From Gammaproteobacteria bacterium (lineage in GTDB: Bacteria; Pseudomonadota; Gammaproteobacteria; UBA4575), in the NCBI GenBank assembly GCA_022824965.1, contig JAJDYY010000008.1:93501-157500 (forward strand): a stretch of DNA of 64,000 bases, given 5' to 3'. Each line of letters begins with the position of its first letter. Position 1 is the first letter of the stretch. Below, piece after piece: positions 1 through 19,014 of this stretch. A program made the translations under genes and the position numbers. The notes beneath the pieces were generated by a model. It searched no databases. It was not told the origin of the DNA and worked only from the letters and a program-made list of their open reading frames with translations.

Positions 1-142
1 TCTTGTCACGCGCAGCCTCGCCCACACCGATGTTCAGCGTGATCTTCTCGATACGGGGCACCTGCATGAGGTTCTTGTATCCCTGCTTTTCCATCAGCTG
101 GGGACGCACCGTGTTCAGATAGAAATCCTGGAGCCTGGACAT
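1..142 (-). CDS. rplE: 50S ribosomal protein L5, N-terminal part
   Basis: The reverse complement reads [19 protein letters not shown]..., followed by a segment ending NIGVGEA, which is the N-terminus of L5. L5 binds 5S rRNA in the central protuberance of the large subunit. Only the first 47 codons are present because the gene runs off the left edge of the window. The ATG is at 140-142, eight bases after the rplX stop, which fits the spc operon order rplN-rplX-rplE. Identity is secure; nothing can be said of the missing C-terminus. Confidence 0.93.
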   Translation of the reverse strand, partial: MSRLQDFYLNTVRPQLMEKQGYKNLMQVPRIEKITLNIGVGEAARDK

Positions 143-150
143 GTCAATTC

Positions 151-465
151 CTAGATATCGACCACTTCGCCGTTGGACTTGAAGTAACGGACTTTCTTGC
201 CGTCCTCGAGCGCGCGGAAACCGACCCGGTCTCCCTTGCTGGTCACCGGGTTGAAAATCATCACGTTCGAGACGTGGATCGGCGACTCCTGCTCGTTGAT
301 GCCGCCCGAGACGCCGGCATTCGGGTTGGGTTTCTGGTGCTTCTTGACGACGTTGATGTTTTCCACCACCACGTGGTCCTCGCTCACCTTCAATACCGTA
401 CCGACGCGGCCCTTGTCCTTGCCGGCAACTACTATCACGTCATCTCCCCTGCGAATTCTTTGCAT
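151..465 (-). CDS. rplX: 50S ribosomal protein L24
   Basis: L24 initiates assembly of the large subunit by binding the 5' part of 23S rRNA. The protein starts [19 protein letters not shown], a KOW motif typical of bacterial L24, and is 104 residues long as expected. An in-frame GTG nine codons upstream (492) would add MRQLSGLTN, which is not part of the family; the ATG at 465 is preceded by an AGGA element and is preferred. It lies between rplN and rplE in the spc order. Confidence 0.95.
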   Translation of the reverse strand: MQRIRRGDDVIVVAGKDKGRVGTVLKVSEDHVVVENINVVKKHQKPNPNAGVSGGINEQESPIHVSNVMIFNPVTSKGDRVGFRALEDGKKVRYFKSNGEVVDI

Positions 466-502
466 GTTGGTCAGTCCTGATAGTTGTCTCACGGTTTACG
501 GT

Positions 503-871
503 TTACAGCACTTCGGGGGCCAGCGAGATGATTTTCATGAAGCGTTCGGTGCGCAGTTCCCGGGTCACCGGACCAAAGATCCGCGTGCCCACCGGCTGCA
601 GCTGTGCGTTCAGCAGCACCGCCGCATTGTTGTCGAAGCGGATGGTCGAGCCGTCGGGGCGGCGAATGCCCTTGGCCGTTCGCACGACCACGGCGTTGTA
701 CACCTCGCCCTTCTTGACCTTGCCCCGGGGAATGGCGTCCTTGACGCTGACCTTGATGATGTCGCCAATGCCCGCGTAACGGCGCTGCGACCCGCCCAGC
801 ACCTTGATGCACTGCAGTTTGCGCGCCCCGCTGTTGTCGGCCACGCCCAATGTACTTTGCATCTGGATCAT
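503..871 (-). CDS. rplN: 50S ribosomal protein L14
   Basis: L14 lies at the subunit interface and contacts 16S rRNA helix 14 in the 70S ribosome. The 122-residue product begins [19 protein letters not shown] and ends with the usual [11 protein letters not shown], exactly the family length. It follows rpsQ by 10 bases and precedes rplX, so this is the junction where the S10 operon runs into the spc operon. No separate promoter is evident in the short gap to rpsQ, so co-transcription is likely. Confidence 0.97.
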   Translation of the reverse strand: MIQMQSTLGVADNSGARKLQCIKVLGGSQRRYAGIGDIIKVSVKDAIPRGKVKKGEVYNAVVVRTAKGIRRPDGSTIRFDNNAAVLLNAQLQPVGTRIFGPVTRELRTERFMKIISLAPEVL

Positions 872-881
872 ATCTGCCTCG

Positions 882-1154
882 TCACACCCTGGAGTCTTCG
901 CTTCGCTTGACCACTTCGACGAGCTGCCACGATTTCTTTTTCGAGATGGGCCGGCATTCCCGGATCGAGACCTCGTCGCCTATCGCGCATTCATTGTTTT
1001 CATCATGCACGTGCAGTTTCGTTGAGCGCCGGATGTACTTCTCGTACAGGGGGTGCTTGATCTGGCGTTCCAGCAGCACCACGGCCGTCTTGTCCATCCG
1101 GTCGCTGATCACCCTGCCATGCAGGGTTCGGATTTTTTTGCTTTCCTCGGACAT
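882..1154 (-). CDS. rpsQ: 30S ribosomal protein S17
   Basis: S17 is a primary 16S rRNA-binding protein with an OB fold that stabilises helices 7 and 11. The 90-residue product has the family core [16 protein letters not shown] and [13 protein letters not shown]. It is slightly longer than the E. coli protein because of its N-terminal MSEESKK and its tail. It is the last gene of the S10-type block and lies 7 bases after rpmC. Confidence 0.96.
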   Translation of the reverse strand: MSEESKKIRTLHGRVISDRMDKTAVVLLERQIKHPLYEKYIRRSTKLHVHDENNECAIGDEVSIRECRPISKKKSWQLVEVVKRSEDSRV

Positions 1155-1161
1155 CCTGTAC

Positions 1162-1359
1162 CTACGCGCCCTTCTCTGATGACTTCTGATTCATAAGTGT
1201 TTTCACCCGCGCAATGTTCTTGCGGTTGACCTTGAACTGGTGCACGCGCGTCAGTTGCCCCGTGCCCAGCTGCATGCGCAGGTTGAACTGTTCCTTGCGC
1301 AAATCGAGCAACTCCTTGCCGAGTTCCTCGTAGCTCTTGTTCTGCAGTTCCTGGTCCAT
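1162..1359 (-). CDS. rpmC: 50S ribosomal protein L29
   Basis: L29 is a small alpha-helical protein near the peptide exit tunnel, where it helps dock nascent-chain factors. The 65-residue product has the two-helix pattern with [20 protein letters not shown] and [15 protein letters not shown], both typical of the family. It sits 8 bases after rplP and just before rpsQ, the universal rplP-rpmC-rpsQ order. Confidence 0.96.
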   Translation of the reverse strand: MDQELQNKSYEELGKELLDLRKEQFNLRMQLGTGQLTRVHQFKVNRKNIARVKTLMNQKSSEKGA

Positions 1360-1367
1360 CGTCCTGC

Positions 1368-1781
1368 CTACATCACGCTGCGCGAGACAAAAGTGGTCCG
1401 GATCGGCAGCTTGGCATCCGCCAGGCGAAAGGCCTCGCGGGCCACCTTTTCATCCACGCCTTCCATCTCGTACAGCACCTTGCCGGGCTGCACCTTGGCC
1501 ACCCAGTACTCGACGTTCCCCTTGCCCTTGCCCTGGCGGACTTCGAGCGGCTTTTTGGTCACCGGCACATCGGGGAACATGCGGATCCAGATCTTGCCGC
1601 CGCGCTTGATGTGGCGCGTCATCGCACGCCGGGCCGCCTCGATCTGCCGGGCGGTGATGCGCCCGCGGGTGACGGCCTTCAGGCCGTATTCTCCGAAACT
1701 GACCTTGTTGCCGTTCTGGGCCAGTCCGCGGTTGCGGCCTTTCCTTTGCTTTCGAAACTTTGTGCGCTTGGGCTGTAACAT
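1368..1781 (-). CDS. rplP: 50S ribosomal protein L16
   Basis: L16 helps shape the tRNA-binding A and P sites of the large subunit and is needed for late assembly. The 137-residue product begins [17 protein letters not shown], carries the basic internal segment [18 protein letters not shown], and has the usual family length. It follows rpsC by 37 bases in the S10 block. A longer out-of-frame reading over the same bases is a shadow. Confidence 0.97.
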   Translation of the reverse strand: MLQPKRTKFRKQRKGRNRGLAQNGNKVSFGEYGLKAVTRGRITARQIEAARRAMTRHIKRGGKIWIRMFPDVPVTKKPLEVRQGKGKGNVEYWVAKVQPGKVLYEMEGVDEKVAREAFRLADAKLPIRTTFVSRSVM

Positions 1782-1818
1782 CTTGGTTCAACTGAACGGT
1801 ACGCTCGACAATGCGGGC

Positions 1819-2493
1819 TTACTGCTCGGCTCCTTCTTCGGTTTCCTTGGCACCCAGGCCGAACACGTCGCCTTTGTAGATCCAGGTCTTGATGCCGATA
1901 ATTCCATAAGTGGTCTTGGCTTCCGCAAAACCGTAATCAATGTTGGCACGCAGGGTGTGCAGCGGGACCCGGCCTTCCCGGTACCATTCGCTGCGCGCGA
2001 TCTCCGCACCGTTCAGGCGGCCCGCGACATTCACCTTCACGCCCAGCGCCCCCAGGCGCATGGCGTTGCCGACGGCGCGCTTCATGGCCCTTCGAAACGT
2101 GATCCGCCGCTCCAGTTGCTGCGCGATGCTCTCGGCCACGAGCTGCGAGTCGATTTCAGGCTTGCGGATCTCCTCGATGTTGATCTTCACGTTGTTCACG
2201 CTCAGACCCGTGCGCCTTGCGATCTCGTGTCGCAGGGCCTCGATGTCCTCGCCTTTCTTGCCGATCACGATGCCGGGGCGGGCCGTGTGGATCGTGATGA
2301 AGGCGGCACGCGCGGGGCGGTTGATCTGGATTCGGCTGACCGAAGCCTGCGAAAGTTTTTTCTTCAGGTAGTCCCGAATCTCGAGATCGCTGCTCAGGAA
2401 CTCGGCATAATCAGCGCCATCGGCGTACCACTTGGATGTCCAGTCGGTGGATATCCCAAGGCGCATGCCGGTCGGATGTACTTTTTGTCCCAT
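1819..2493 (-). CDS. rpsC: 30S ribosomal protein S3
   Basis: S3 lines the mRNA entry channel and with S4 and S5 contributes to mRNA unwinding. The 224-residue protein starts [18 protein letters not shown] and contains the KH domain around [13 protein letters not shown] (about residues 70-85), followed by the C-terminal domain ending in an acidic tail. Length fits gammaproteobacterial S3. It lies between rplV and rplP. Confidence 0.97.
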   Translation of the reverse strand: MGQKVHPTGMRLGISTDWTSKWYADGADYAEFLSSDLEIRDYLKKKLSQASVSRIQINRPARAAFITIHTARPGIVIGKKGEDIEALRHEIARRTGLSVNNVKINIEEIRKPEIDSQLVAESIAQQLERRITFRRAMKRAVGNAMRLGALGVKVNVAGRLNGAEIARSEWYREGRVPLHTLRANIDYGFAEAKTTYGIIGIKTWIYKGDVFGLGAKETEEGAEQ

Positions 2494-2539
2494 ATCTAGA
2501 AATCAACTCCTACCAAATTTCGTATAACACTTCGCTTTC

Positions 2540-2875
2540 CTAGGCGTCGCTGACCACCACGGTGATGTGGCTCGTGCGTTTCAGGATTTTCGCGGCACGA
2601 CCCTTGGCACGTGCCCTGAAACGGCGATGGGTCGGGCCGTCATCCACGAAGATTCTTTCCACCTTCAGTTCGTCGATATCCGCGCCTTCATTGTGCTCGG
2701 CATTGGCAATCGCGGATTCCAGCACCTTGCGGATAATCCCGGCAGCCTTCTTGGGGCTGAACTTCAGGATTTCCAGCGCCCGGTCCACCGCCTTGCCGCG
2801 CACCTGGTCTGCCACCAGCCGGGCCTTTTGCGGCGCGATACGGACAAACGAAAGTCTTGCTGAAACTTCCATCAC
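2540..2875 (-). CDS. rplV: 50S ribosomal protein L22
   Basis: L22 reaches from the ribosome surface into the exit tunnel with its long beta hairpin. The 111-residue product has [19 protein letters not shown] at the N-terminus and the hairpin segment [16 protein letters not shown] near residues 83-97. Its start overlaps the rpsS stop by one base, showing tight coupling. Either of the two leading ATG codons could serve as the start. Confidence 0.97.
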   Translation of the reverse strand: MMEVSARLSFVRIAPQKARLVADQVRGKAVDRALEILKFSPKKAAGIIRKVLESAIANAEHNEGADIDELKVERIFVDDGPTHRRFRARAKGRAAKILKRTSHITVVVSDA

Positions 2876-3147
2876 TATTTGGCCTTCCTGTCCCCTGAAT
2901 GACCCTTGAAGGTCCGGGTAATCGCAAATTCACCGAGCTTGTGGCCCACCATGTTCTCGCTGATCAGGATCGGCACGTGCTGGCGGCCGTTGTGTACGGC
3001 AATGGTGACCCCTACCATCTCCGGTACCACGAAGGAACGGCGCGACCATGTCTTGATCGGCTTGCGGTCGTTCGTTGCCGCCGCCTTCTCCACTTTTCTC
3101 ATCAGGTGGTGATCAACAAACGGGCCTTTGCGTAATGATCTTGGCAT
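2875..3147 (-). CDS. rpsS: 30S ribosomal protein S19
   Basis: S19 sits in the head of the small subunit and forms intersubunit bridges and A-site contacts. The 90-residue product begins [19 protein letters not shown] and contains [20 protein letters not shown], both diagnostic. It lies between rplB (18-base gap) and rplV (one-base overlap) in the S10 block. Confidence 0.97.
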   Translation of the reverse strand: MPRSLRKGPFVDHHLMRKVEKAAATNDRKPIKTWSRRSFVVPEMVGVTIAVHNGRQHVPILISENMVGHKLGEFAITRTFKGHSGDRKAK

Positions 3148-3165
3148 GGGGTGAGTCCCTGTACT

Positions 3166-3993
3166 CTACTTCTTGTTTCTGCGCCGCACGATCAGGCGGT
3201 CGGTACGGTGGTTCTTGCGGGTCTTGTAGCCCTTGGTCGGCATCGCCCAGGGGGATACCGGGTGGCGACCCCCGGAGGTGCGTCCTTCCCCACCGCCATG
3301 CGGATGATCCACCGGGTTCATGGCCACGCCGCGCACCGTCGGTCGCACGCCGCGCCAGCGCTTCGCACCGGCCTTGCCCAGCTTGCGCAGGTTGTGTTCA
3401 CTGTTGCCGACTTCCCCGATCGTTGCACGACAGTCCAGCAGGACCTTGCGCATCTCACCGGAACGCAGTCTCAGCGTTGCGTAATTCCCCTCGCGCGCCA
3501 CCACCTGGATGGCCGCGCCCGCACTGCGCCCGATTTGTGCACCCTTGCCGGGCTTCATCTCGATGCAGTGCACGACCGTACCCACCGGGATGCTTCGAAG
3601 CGGCAATGCATTGCCGACCTTGATCGGTACGCGCATTCCGGAGATGACCTCGCTGTTCGCGGACAGGTGTCGGGGTGCGATCATGTAGCGGCGTTCGCCG
3701 TCGGCATACTTGAGCAGTGCGATGTTGGCACTGCGGTTCGGGTCATACTCGATCCGTTCCACCCGGGCCGGGATGTCATCCTTGTTGCGCTTGAAATCAA
3801 TGACTCTGAACCGCTGCTTGTGTCCGCCGCCGCGGTGCCGGGTGGTGATCCGCCCTGCATTGTTGCGCCCGCCGCTTCTTTTCTTGTCGCACAGCAACGG
3901 CTTGTAGGGCCCGCCCTTGTGCAGGTCCGGAGACGTCACCTGGACGACGAACCGTCGTCCGGCGGAAGTGGGTTTTGCTTTTACGACTGCCAT
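3166..3993 (-). CDS. rplB: 50S ribosomal protein L2
   Basis: L2 is among the oldest ribosomal proteins and is needed for subunit association and the peptidyl-transferase centre. The 275-residue product carries the highly conserved segment [17 protein letters not shown], containing the histidine linked to peptidyl-transferase function, and a basic C-terminus. Length and order (rplW-rplB-rpsS) match the family. Confidence 0.98.
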   Translation of the reverse strand: MAVVKAKPTSAGRRFVVQVTSPDLHKGGPYKPLLCDKKRSGGRNNAGRITTRHRGGGHKQRFRVIDFKRNKDDIPARVERIEYDPNRSANIALLKYADGERRYMIAPRHLSANSEVISGMRVPIKVGNALPLRSIPVGTVVHCIEMKPGKGAQIGRSAGAAIQVVAREGNYATLRLRSGEMRKVLLDCRATIGEVGNSEHNLRKLGKAGAKRWRGVRPTVRGVAMNPVDHPHGGGEGRTSGGRHPVSPWAMPTKGYKTRKNHRTDRLIVRRRNKK

Positions 3994-4008
3994 GACAAAC
4001 CCTTACCG

Positions 4009-4314
4009 TTAGCTGAATCCACCGAAATCGATGTCGCTGCCCGCTTCCAGGGTTACGACGGCCTTCTTCCAGTCCGGTCGCTTGCCGGGCCGGCGGTTGA
4101 ACATCTTGCGCTTGCCCTGCATGTTGATGGTATTGACCTCGGCGACTTTCACATCGAACAGCTTTTCCACCGCCTGCTTGATCTCGCTTTTCTTGGCACT
4201 GCGGATGACGCGAAAGACATGCTGGTTATGCTTGTCCGCACCGGTCGCCGTCTTCTCCGAGACATGAGGTGCCAGCAGCACGGTCATCAGGCGCTCCTCG
4301 TTCATTGCAGCCAC
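4009..4314 (-). CDS. rplW: 50S ribosomal protein L23
   Basis: L23 forms the docking site at the exit tunnel for trigger factor and SRP. The 101-residue product has the core LLAPHVSEKTATGADKHNQH and NTINMQGKRKMFNRRPGKR. Its start overlaps the rplD stop by 13 bases; a second ATG three codons in (4305) would nearly remove the overlap and is an equally good start. The overlap suggests translational coupling with rplD. Confidence 0.96.
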   Translation of the reverse strand: MAAMNEERLMTVLLAPHVSEKTATGADKHNQHVFRVIRSAKKSEIKQAVEKLFDVKVAEVNTINMQGKRKMFNRRPGKRPDWKKAVVTLEAGSDIDFGGFS

Positions 4315-4907
4315 CCCTCAATCGCCTTCAGCGCATCCTTGGTGACGACCACGTGCTCGTGGCGGAACAGGCTGACCGGGTCGATGCCTTCCACCTCGGT
4401 CACTTCGACGTGGGACAGGTTACGTACGGAAAGGTATAAATTCGTATCGGCTTTGTCGGTGATGATCAGGGCGGAGGTGAGCTTGAGTTTTTGCAGTTGG
4501 GCCACGGCCTGCTTGGTCTTGGGCTCGGTGACGGAAAATTCCTTGATGACGTGCAGGCATTTCTGGCGAATCAGTTCCGAGAACATGCTGGCATAGGCTG
4601 CACGGACCATTTTCTTGTTGAGCTTTTGCCGGTAGTTTCTCGGCCGTGCCGCGAACGTAACCCCGCCGGAGCGCCACAGCGGGCTGTTGGAGGTTCCCGA
4701 CCGGGCTCGTCCCGTGCCCTTTTGCCGCCAGGGCTTGGCGCCGCCGCCGCGTACATCGCTGCGGCTCTTGTTCGCCTTGGTTCCGCTTCGCCCACCCGCC
4801 ATGTAGGCGGTGACGGCCTGGTGCACCAGGGGTTCGTTGAAACTGCGCGCAAAGATGTCATCCGATACCGTAACTGAGGACTTCGTATTGGCGATGGCGA
4901 GTTTCAT
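4302..4907 (-). CDS. rplD: 50S ribosomal protein L4
   Basis: L4 lines the exit tunnel and in E. coli also represses its own S10 operon at the level of transcription and translation. The 201-residue protein contains the conserved loop GAKPWRQKGTGRARSG (about residues 55-72). It sits 12 bases after rplC. The large hairpin upstream of rplC would be a natural place to look for L4 feedback, but no L4 binding site can be proved by reading. Confidence 0.97.
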   Translation of the reverse strand: MKLAIANTKSSVTVSDDIFARSFNEPLVHQAVTAYMAGGRSGTKANKSRSDVRGGGAKPWRQKGTGRARSGTSNSPLWRSGGVTFAARPRNYRQKLNKKMVRAAYASMFSELIRQKCLHVIKEFSVTEPKTKQAVAQLQKLKLTSALIITDKADTNLYLSVRNLSHVEVTEVEGIDPVSLFRHEHVVVTKDALKAIEGWLQ

Positions 4908-4919
4908 GGCTACCAGTCC

Positions 4920-5624
4920 TCAGGCTTCGCCGGTGTCCGCTTTGGCCGTATCTTCTGCCTCGGCATCCTGTGCCGGCAGGTTAATCTCCCCGGCATGGAT
5001 GGGCCGGATCATCACGTCTCCGCCCGGGGCACCTGGCACCGCACCCTTGATCAGGAGCAGGTCCTTGCCCTCATCGATCTGCACGACCTTGAGGTTTTTC
5101 GTGGTCACGCGGACGTTGCCCATCTGACCGGCCATCTTCTTGCCCTTGAAGACGTGTCCGGGGTCCTGGCACTGTCCGGTGGAACCGAGTGCTCGGTGCG
5201 ACAGGGAGTTTCCGTGCGTGGCATCCTGCATGCGAAAGTTATGGCGTTTGACCGATCCTGCAAAACCCTTGCCCTTGGACACACCCGATACGGCCACCTT
5301 CTGGCCCACGGAAAACAGTCCCACGCCGAGTTCCGAGCCGACCTGCAGGGTCTCGAGCTGTTCTTTGGCCGGCCTGAATTCGCGCAAGCCCCGGCCTGCA
5401 CGAACGCCCACCTTGGCAAAGTGGCCTGCGGCTGGCTTGTTGACGCGTGAAGGCTTGACCTCGCCGTAGGTGACCTGTACGCCATCGTAGCCATCGCTCT
5501 CCTGGCGCCTGACCCGGGTGATGCGGTTGCTGGGCACATGCAAAACCGTCACCGGCACAGACTCCCCTGCCTCGGTGAAGACACGCGTCATACCCACTTT
5601 TTTTCCTACCAATCCCAGAGACAT
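4920..5624 (-). CDS. rplC: 50S ribosomal protein L3
   Basis: L3 nucleates 50S assembly and reaches towards the peptidyl-transferase centre. The true start is the ATG at 5622-5624 ([16 protein letters not shown]), preceded by a GGAAGGA ribosome-binding site; the open frame continues 33 codons upstream without family similarity. The 234-residue product has the family core including [15 protein letters not shown], the glutamine region methylated by PrmB in E. coli. The C-terminus carries a longer acidic tail ([15 protein letters not shown]) than E. coli L3. Confidence 0.96.
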   Translation of the reverse strand: MSLGLVGKKVGMTRVFTEAGESVPVTVLHVPSNRITRVRRQESDGYDGVQVTYGEVKPSRVNKPAAGHFAKVGVRAGRGLREFRPAKEQLETLQVGSELGVGLFSVGQKVAVSGVSKGKGFAGSVKRHNFRMQDATHGNSLSHRALGSTGQCQDPGHVFKGKKMAGQMGNVRVTTKNLKVVQIDEGKDLLLIKGAVPGAPGGDVMIRPIHAGEINLPAQDAEAEDTAKADTGEA

Positions 5625-5677
5625 TTTTGTCCTTCCGTACCGTACGAGGTGTGCAATATTTTTACTTGACCGGATAA

Positions 5678-5715
5678 CTGCGACCCGGCATGGGTTTCCC
5701 CAAGCCGGGCCGCAG
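5678..5715 (-). promoter_or_regulatory. long hairpin in the rpsJ-rplC gap, possible leader structure
   Basis: The 209-base gap between rpsJ and rplC is unusually long for this gene pair. On the transcript strand it holds a 12-bp stem (CTGCGGCCCGGC with its complement, one G-U pair) capped by a second TGGG/CCCA stem with a GAAA tetraloop. No T-run follows, so it is not a simple terminator. A regulatory leader for rplC and downstream genes, a processing site or an RNA stabiliser are all possible. The structure is seen; the function is inferred. Confidence 0.5.
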
Positions 5716-5833
5716 GTAATCAACTATTATCCCAAATATCAGAGTCTTAGGAAACCACTTTCTTCACCTGGCTCCTGTCAAAATTCCGGCTAAAACTCCT
5801 CCAGACCCCAGCCCTGGCCAATGCCCGGGCCGC

Positions 5834-6151
5834 CTAGTTCAATTTGATCTGGACATCCACCCCGGCGGCCAGATCCAGCTTCATGAGCGCATCCACGGTC
5901 TTGTCCGTGGGCTCGACGATATCCATGATCCGCTTGTGTGTGCGGATCTCGTACTGGTCACGGGCATTCTTGTCCACGTGCGGCGAGATCAGCACGGTAA
6001 AGCGCTCCTTCTTGGTGGGCAGCGGGATCGGTCCTTTCACCCTTGCCCCCGTGCGCTTGGCCGTTTCCACGATTTCGCTTGCTGAGCGGTCGATCAGGCG
6101 ATGATCAAACGCTTTCAGGCGAATCCGGATGGTCTGTCCCGAGGTCGGCAT
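5834..6151 (-). CDS. rpsJ: 30S ribosomal protein S10
   Basis: S10 is part of the 30S head and also acts as NusE in transcription antitermination. The 105-residue product contains [20 protein letters not shown] and the C-terminal VDVQIKLN. It has the usual length. It follows tuf by 25 bases, so the str and S10 gene sets are contiguous here, and it is separated from rplC by an atypically long gap. Confidence 0.97.
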   Translation of the reverse strand: MPTSGQTIRIRLKAFDHRLIDRSASEIVETAKRTGARVKGPIPLPTKKERFTVLISPHVDKNARDQYEIRTHKRIMDIVEPTDKTVDALMKLDLAAGVDVQIKLN

Positions 6152-6176
6152 CGTTCAAGTGTCCCGGTTGCGCGTG

Positions 6177-7367
6177 TTAGTCGATGATCTTCGAGACTTT
6201 TCCGGCCCCGACCGTGCGACCGCCTTCACGGATGGCGAAACGCAGTCCCTTTTCCATGGCGATCGGTGCGATCAGCGAAACCGTCATCTGCACGTTGTCG
6301 CCGGGCATCACCATCTCGGTGCCGCTTGGCAGGTCCACCGCGCCGGTGACGTCCGTGGTACGGAAGTAGAACTGCGGGCGATAGCCGTTGAAGAACGGGG
6401 TATGCCGGCCGCCTTCTTCCTTGCTGAGGATGTAGACCTCGGCCTCGAACTTGGTGTGCGGGGTGATGCTGCCGGGTTTGCACAGCACCTGTCCACGCTC
6501 GACCTCGTCGCGCTTGGTGCCACGCAGCAGCACGCCGACGTTATCACCTGCCTGACCCTGGTCCAGCAGCTTGCGAAACATCTCCACGCCCGTGCAGGTC
6601 GTGGTCGTTGTGTCGCGGATTCCCACGATTTCAATTTCATCACCGACCTTGACCACACCGCGCTCCACGCGCCCGGTCACCACGGTGCCTCGACCGGAGA
6701 TCGAGAAGACATCCTCGACCGGCATGATGAAGTCCCCGTCAATGGCCCGCTCGGGCTCGGGAACGAAGGCATCCATTTCTTCCACCAGCTTGACGATGGA
6801 AGGAATCCCGGTTTCCGAGGTATCGCCTTCCAGGGCCTTCAGTGCGGAGCCGACGACGATCGGTGTGTCATCGCCCGGGAATTCGTAGGTCGACAAGAGG
6901 TCGCGGACCTCCATTTCAACCAGTTCGAGCAGCTCGGGATCATCGACCTGGTCCGACTTGTTCATGTACACCAGGATATGGGGGACTCCGACCTGGCGTG
7001 CCAGCAGGATGTGCTCACGTGTCTGGGGCATGGGGCCGTCCGCAGCACTGACCACCAGAATGGCACCGTCCATCTGCGCGGCACCCGTGATCATGTTCTT
7101 CACATAGTCGGCATGACCCGGGCAGTCCACATGGGCGTAGTGGCGATTAACGCTCTCGTACTCGACGTGGGCCGTGGCAATGGTGATGCCGCGCTCACGT
7201 TCTTCCGGTGCATTGTCGATCTGGTCGTAGGTCCTGTACTCGCCGCCATGGGTCTCACCCATGACCTTGGTCATGGCCGCCGTCAAGGTCGTCTTGCCGT
7301 GGTCTACGTGACCAATCGTCCCGACGTTGACGTGCGGTTTGGTACGTTCGAACTTCTCTTTAGACAT
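6177..7367 (-). CDS. tuf: elongation factor Tu
   Basis: EF-Tu delivers aminoacyl-tRNA to the ribosomal A site as a GTP complex. The 396-residue protein has the P-loop [14 protein letters not shown], switch [14 protein letters not shown] and the NKSD guanine-specificity motif (here NKSDQVDD), followed by two beta-barrel domains. It sits downstream of fusA in the tufA position. A second copy (tufB) would be expected between the tRNA-Thr and tRNA-Trp genes of this window but is not there. Confidence 0.98.
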   Translation of the reverse strand: MSKEKFERTKPHVNVGTIGHVDHGKTTLTAAMTKVMGETHGGEYRTYDQIDNAPEERERGITIATAHVEYESVNRHYAHVDCPGHADYVKNMITGAAQMDGAILVVSAADGPMPQTREHILLARQVGVPHILVYMNKSDQVDDPELLELVEMEVRDLLSTYEFPGDDTPIVVGSALKALEGDTSETGIPSIVKLVEEMDAFVPEPERAIDGDFIMPVEDVFSISGRGTVVTGRVERGVVKVGDEIEIVGIRDTTTTTCTGVEMFRKLLDQGQAGDNVGVLLRGTKRDEVERGQVLCKPGSITPHTKFEAEVYILSKEEGGRHTPFFNGYRPQFYFRTTDVTGAVDLPSGTEMVMPGDNVQMTVSLIAPIAMEKGLRFAIREGGRTVGAGKVSKIID

Positions 7368-7409
7368 CTTTCTCTACCTCTTGAAATATCTTAATGCCAA
7401 TACCTTGGC

Positions 7410-9509
7410 TTAGCCATTCTTTTTGATGATCGCATCGGCAAGATTGCCTGGTACTTCTTTGTACTTGTGGAATTCCATGGAATAGGTGGCACGTCCCTGG
7501 GTTGCCGAACGCAGGTCCGTGGCGTAGCCGAACATCTCTGCCAGCGGGACCTCCGATGAAATCACCTTGCCCGAAGGACTGTCCTCCATACCGCCCACCA
7601 TGCCACGGCGACGACTGAGATCTCCCACGACATCCCCCATGTGCTCCTCGGGGGTCACCACCTCGACTTTCATGACGGGCTCGAGCAATACCGGGTCTGC
7701 CTGGCGGGCGCCATCGCGAAAGGCCATGGAACCTGCGATCTTGAACGCCATCTCGGAGGAGTCCACATCGTGGAAGGAGCCGTCATACAGCGTGACCTTG
7801 ACGTCGACGACCGGGTAGCCCGCGATCACGCCGTTGTAGATGGCTTCCTTGACGCCTTTCTCCACGGCCGGAATGTATTCCTTCGGTATCACGCCGCCAA
7901 CGATCTTGTTTTCAAACTCGAAACCGTCTCCCGGTTCCTGCGGCTCGATTTTCAGGTACACGTGCCCGTACTGTCCGCGTCCACCGGACTGGCGCACAAA
8001 CTTGCCTTCCTGCTCGACATCTCTGCGGATGGTTTCACGGTAGGAGACCTGCGGGGCACCGACATTGGCTTCCACGCTGAATTCGCGTTTCATGCGGTCA
8101 ACGATGATGTCGAGATGCAGCTCGCCCATGCCGGAAATGATGGTCTGGCCGGACTCCTCGTCCGTTCGCACCCGAAACGAAGGGTCTTCCCGGGCCAGCT
8201 TCTGCAGGGCGATACTCATCTTCTCCTGGTCGGACTTGGTTTTCGGCTCGACGGCCACCGAGATGACCGGTTCCGGGAATTCCATGCGCTCCAGGGTGAT
8301 CGCCTTGTCGATATCGCACAGGGTTTCGCCGGTGGCCACGTCCTTCAGACCGACGGCAGCTGCGATGTCCCCGGCCCGGACTTCCTTGATCTCTTCACGC
8401 GAGTTCGAATGCATCTGCAGGATCCGCCCGACCCGTTCCTTCCTGCTCTTGACCGGGTTGTAGACGGTATCCCCTGAATTCAGCACCCCGGAGTACACGC
8501 GGAAGAAAGTGAGCGTGCCCACGTAGGGGTCGGTGGCAATCTTGAACGCCAGGGATGCGAACGGCTCATCGTCCGAAGGCCCGCGCTCCACCGTGGTGTC
8601 CTCGCCGTTCTCCACGATCCCCTGAATGGCGGGGACGTCGGTCGGTGAAGGCATGAATTCGATGATGGCATCCAGCAGGGCCTGTACCCCCTTGTTCTTG
8701 AAGGCCGTGCCGCACAGGGCAGGCACGATCTCGTTGGACAGGGTGCGGATTCGAAGTCCCTTGCGGATATCTTCCTCGGACAGGGTTCCGTTCTCGAGGT
8801 AGTGCTCCATGATCTCCTCGGAGGATTCCGCGGCCGCCTCGACCATCTTGTCATGCCACTCCTGGGCCTCGGCTTTCAGCTCGTCGGGAATCTCGACTTC
8901 CTCGAACGTCGTGCCCTTGTCCTCTTCATTCCAGTAAATCGCCTTCATCTTGATCAGGTCGACCACGCCCTTGAAGTTTTCCTCGGCGCCGATCGCGAGT
9001 TGGATCGGCACGGGGTTGGAGCCCAGCCGTTCCTTGATCTGGCCGACCACGCGCAGGAAGTTCGCACCGGTACGGTCCATCTTGTTGACGAAGGCCATGC
9101 GCGGCACCTTGTACTTGTTCGCCTGTCGCCACACGGTCTCCGACTGCGGCTCGACACCGCCGACCGCACAAAATACGGCACAGGCCCCGTCGAGGACGCG
9201 AAGCGAGCGCTCCACCTCGATGGTGAAATCCACGTGGCCCGGAGTATCGATGATATTGATGCGATGCTCGTCAAACTGCTTGTCCATGCCATCCCAGAAA
9301 CACGTGGTCGCCGCCGAGGTGATGGTGATTCCGCGTTCCTGCTCCTGCTCCATCCAGTCCATGACGGCTTCCCCGTCGTGCACCTCGCCGATCTTGTGCG
9401 AGATGCCGGTATAGAACAGGATGCGCTCGGTCGCCGTGGTCTTGCCGGCATCGATGTGCGCCATGATGCCGATATTGCGGTAGCGCGAGATCGGTGTTTT
9501 GCGTGCCAC
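7410..9509 (-). CDS. fusA: elongation factor G
   Basis: EF-G drives translocation and, with RRF, ribosome recycling by GTP hydrolysis. The 699-residue protein shows the P-loop [15 protein letters not shown], switch [18 protein letters not shown] and [10 protein letters not shown], then the five-domain architecture of canonical bacterial EF-G. It lies between rpsG and tuf in standard str operon order. Confidence 0.98.
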   Translation of the reverse strand: MARKTPISRYRNIGIMAHIDAGKTTATERILFYTGISHKIGEVHDGEAVMDWMEQEQERGITITSAATTCFWDGMDKQFDEHRINIIDTPGHVDFTIEVERSLRVLDGACAVFCAVGGVEPQSETVWRQANKYKVPRMAFVNKMDRTGANFLRVVGQIKERLGSNPVPIQLAIGAEENFKGVVDLIKMKAIYWNEEDKGTTFEEVEIPDELKAEAQEWHDKMVEAAAESSEEIMEHYLENGTLSEEDIRKGLRIRTLSNEIVPALCGTAFKNKGVQALLDAIIEFMPSPTDVPAIQGIVENGEDTTVERGPSDDEPFASLAFKIATDPYVGTLTFFRVYSGVLNSGDTVYNPVKSRKERVGRILQMHSNSREEIKEVRAGDIAAAVGLKDVATGETLCDIDKAITLERMEFPEPVISVAVEPKTKSDQEKMSIALQKLAREDPSFRVRTDEESGQTIISGMGELHLDIIVDRMKREFSVEANVGAPQVSYRETIRRDVEQEGKFVRQSGGRGQYGHVYLKIEPQEPGDGFEFENKIVGGVIPKEYIPAVEKGVKEAIYNGVIAGYPVVDVKVTLYDGSFHDVDSSEMAFKIAGSMAFRDGARQADPVLLEPVMKVEVVTPEEHMGDVVGDLSRRRGMVGGMEDSPSGKVISSEVPLAEMFGYATDLRSATQGRATYSMEFHKYKEVPGNLADAIIKKNG

Positions 9510-9532
9510 GGTGAAATTCCTGAATTAAGGGA

Positions 9533-10015
<483 letters not shown>

Positions 10016-10032
10016 TCAGTAAAACGGGACAA

Positions 10033-10407
<375 letters not shown>

Positions 10408-10432
10408 AAATTTTCTATACCTAAAACAAACA

Positions 10433-10457
10433 ACAGGCCGATGAAACATCGGCCTGT
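10433..10457 (-). terminator. rpoC-rpsL intergenic hairpin
   Basis: A perfect 11-bp inverted repeat (ACAGGCCGATG and its complement) with a three-base loop is followed on the transcript strand by the T-rich sequence TTGTTTGTTTT. It can act as an imperfect intrinsic terminator for rpoBC. Because it lies just downstream of the predicted str promoter, it would also form the 5' end of the rpsL transcript, so it may be an attenuator or a 5' stabiliser instead. Confidence 0.55.
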
Positions 10458-10462
10458 GTTAG

Positions 10463-10498
10463 CCGCGAAATTGTAAAAACCATCCTGCTTTCTGTCAA
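10463..10498 (-). promoter_or_regulatory. predicted sigma-70 promoter of the str operon
   Basis: On the minus strand a perfect TTGACA (-35, at 10493-10498) is followed by exactly 17 bases and TACAAT (-10, at 10470-10475), five of six matching consensus. Transcription would begin near 10463, about 56 bases before the rpsL start codon. It lies just after the rpoC stop and gives rpsL-rpsG-fusA-tuf and the downstream ribosomal genes their own start. Confidence 0.75.
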
Positions 10499-10511
10499 GC
10501 AGGCCTTTTGC

Positions 10512-14765
<4,254 letters not shown>

Positions 14766-14837
14766 AATCTTCCTCGTACCCTTTGCCTGCCGTGATGGCC
14801 TCTCTACGTTACGTACCCGGTATCCTGTGCGCCCGGA

Positions 14838-18920
<4,083 letters not shown>

Positions 18921-18951
18921 CGAGATCACCCCGTTATCAAAACGCGCATAC

Positions 18952-18990
18952 AAAAAGGCCCGACAGCGCCTGCAGGCGCTGGCTGGTCCG
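18952..18990 (-). terminator. attenuator-like hairpin between rplL and rpoB
   Basis: On the transcript strand an 18-bp perfect palindrome (CAGCGCCTGCAGGCGCTG, 18964-18981) with partly paired flanks is followed by CCTTTTTG. This is a classical intrinsic-terminator shape inside an operon. In E. coli a partial terminator in the rplL-rpoB gap lowers rpoBC expression relative to rplJL; the position here is the same, so the same job is inferred. Confidence 0.75.
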
Positions 18991-19014
18991 TCTAGGGATT
19001 GGATAGAGCAACGA

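Noticed and set aside
197..910. Plus-strand open frame opposite rplX-rplN
   Set aside because: It is antisense to two certain ribosomal genes and has no family resemblance. Long antisense frames are common in GC-rich coding DNA.
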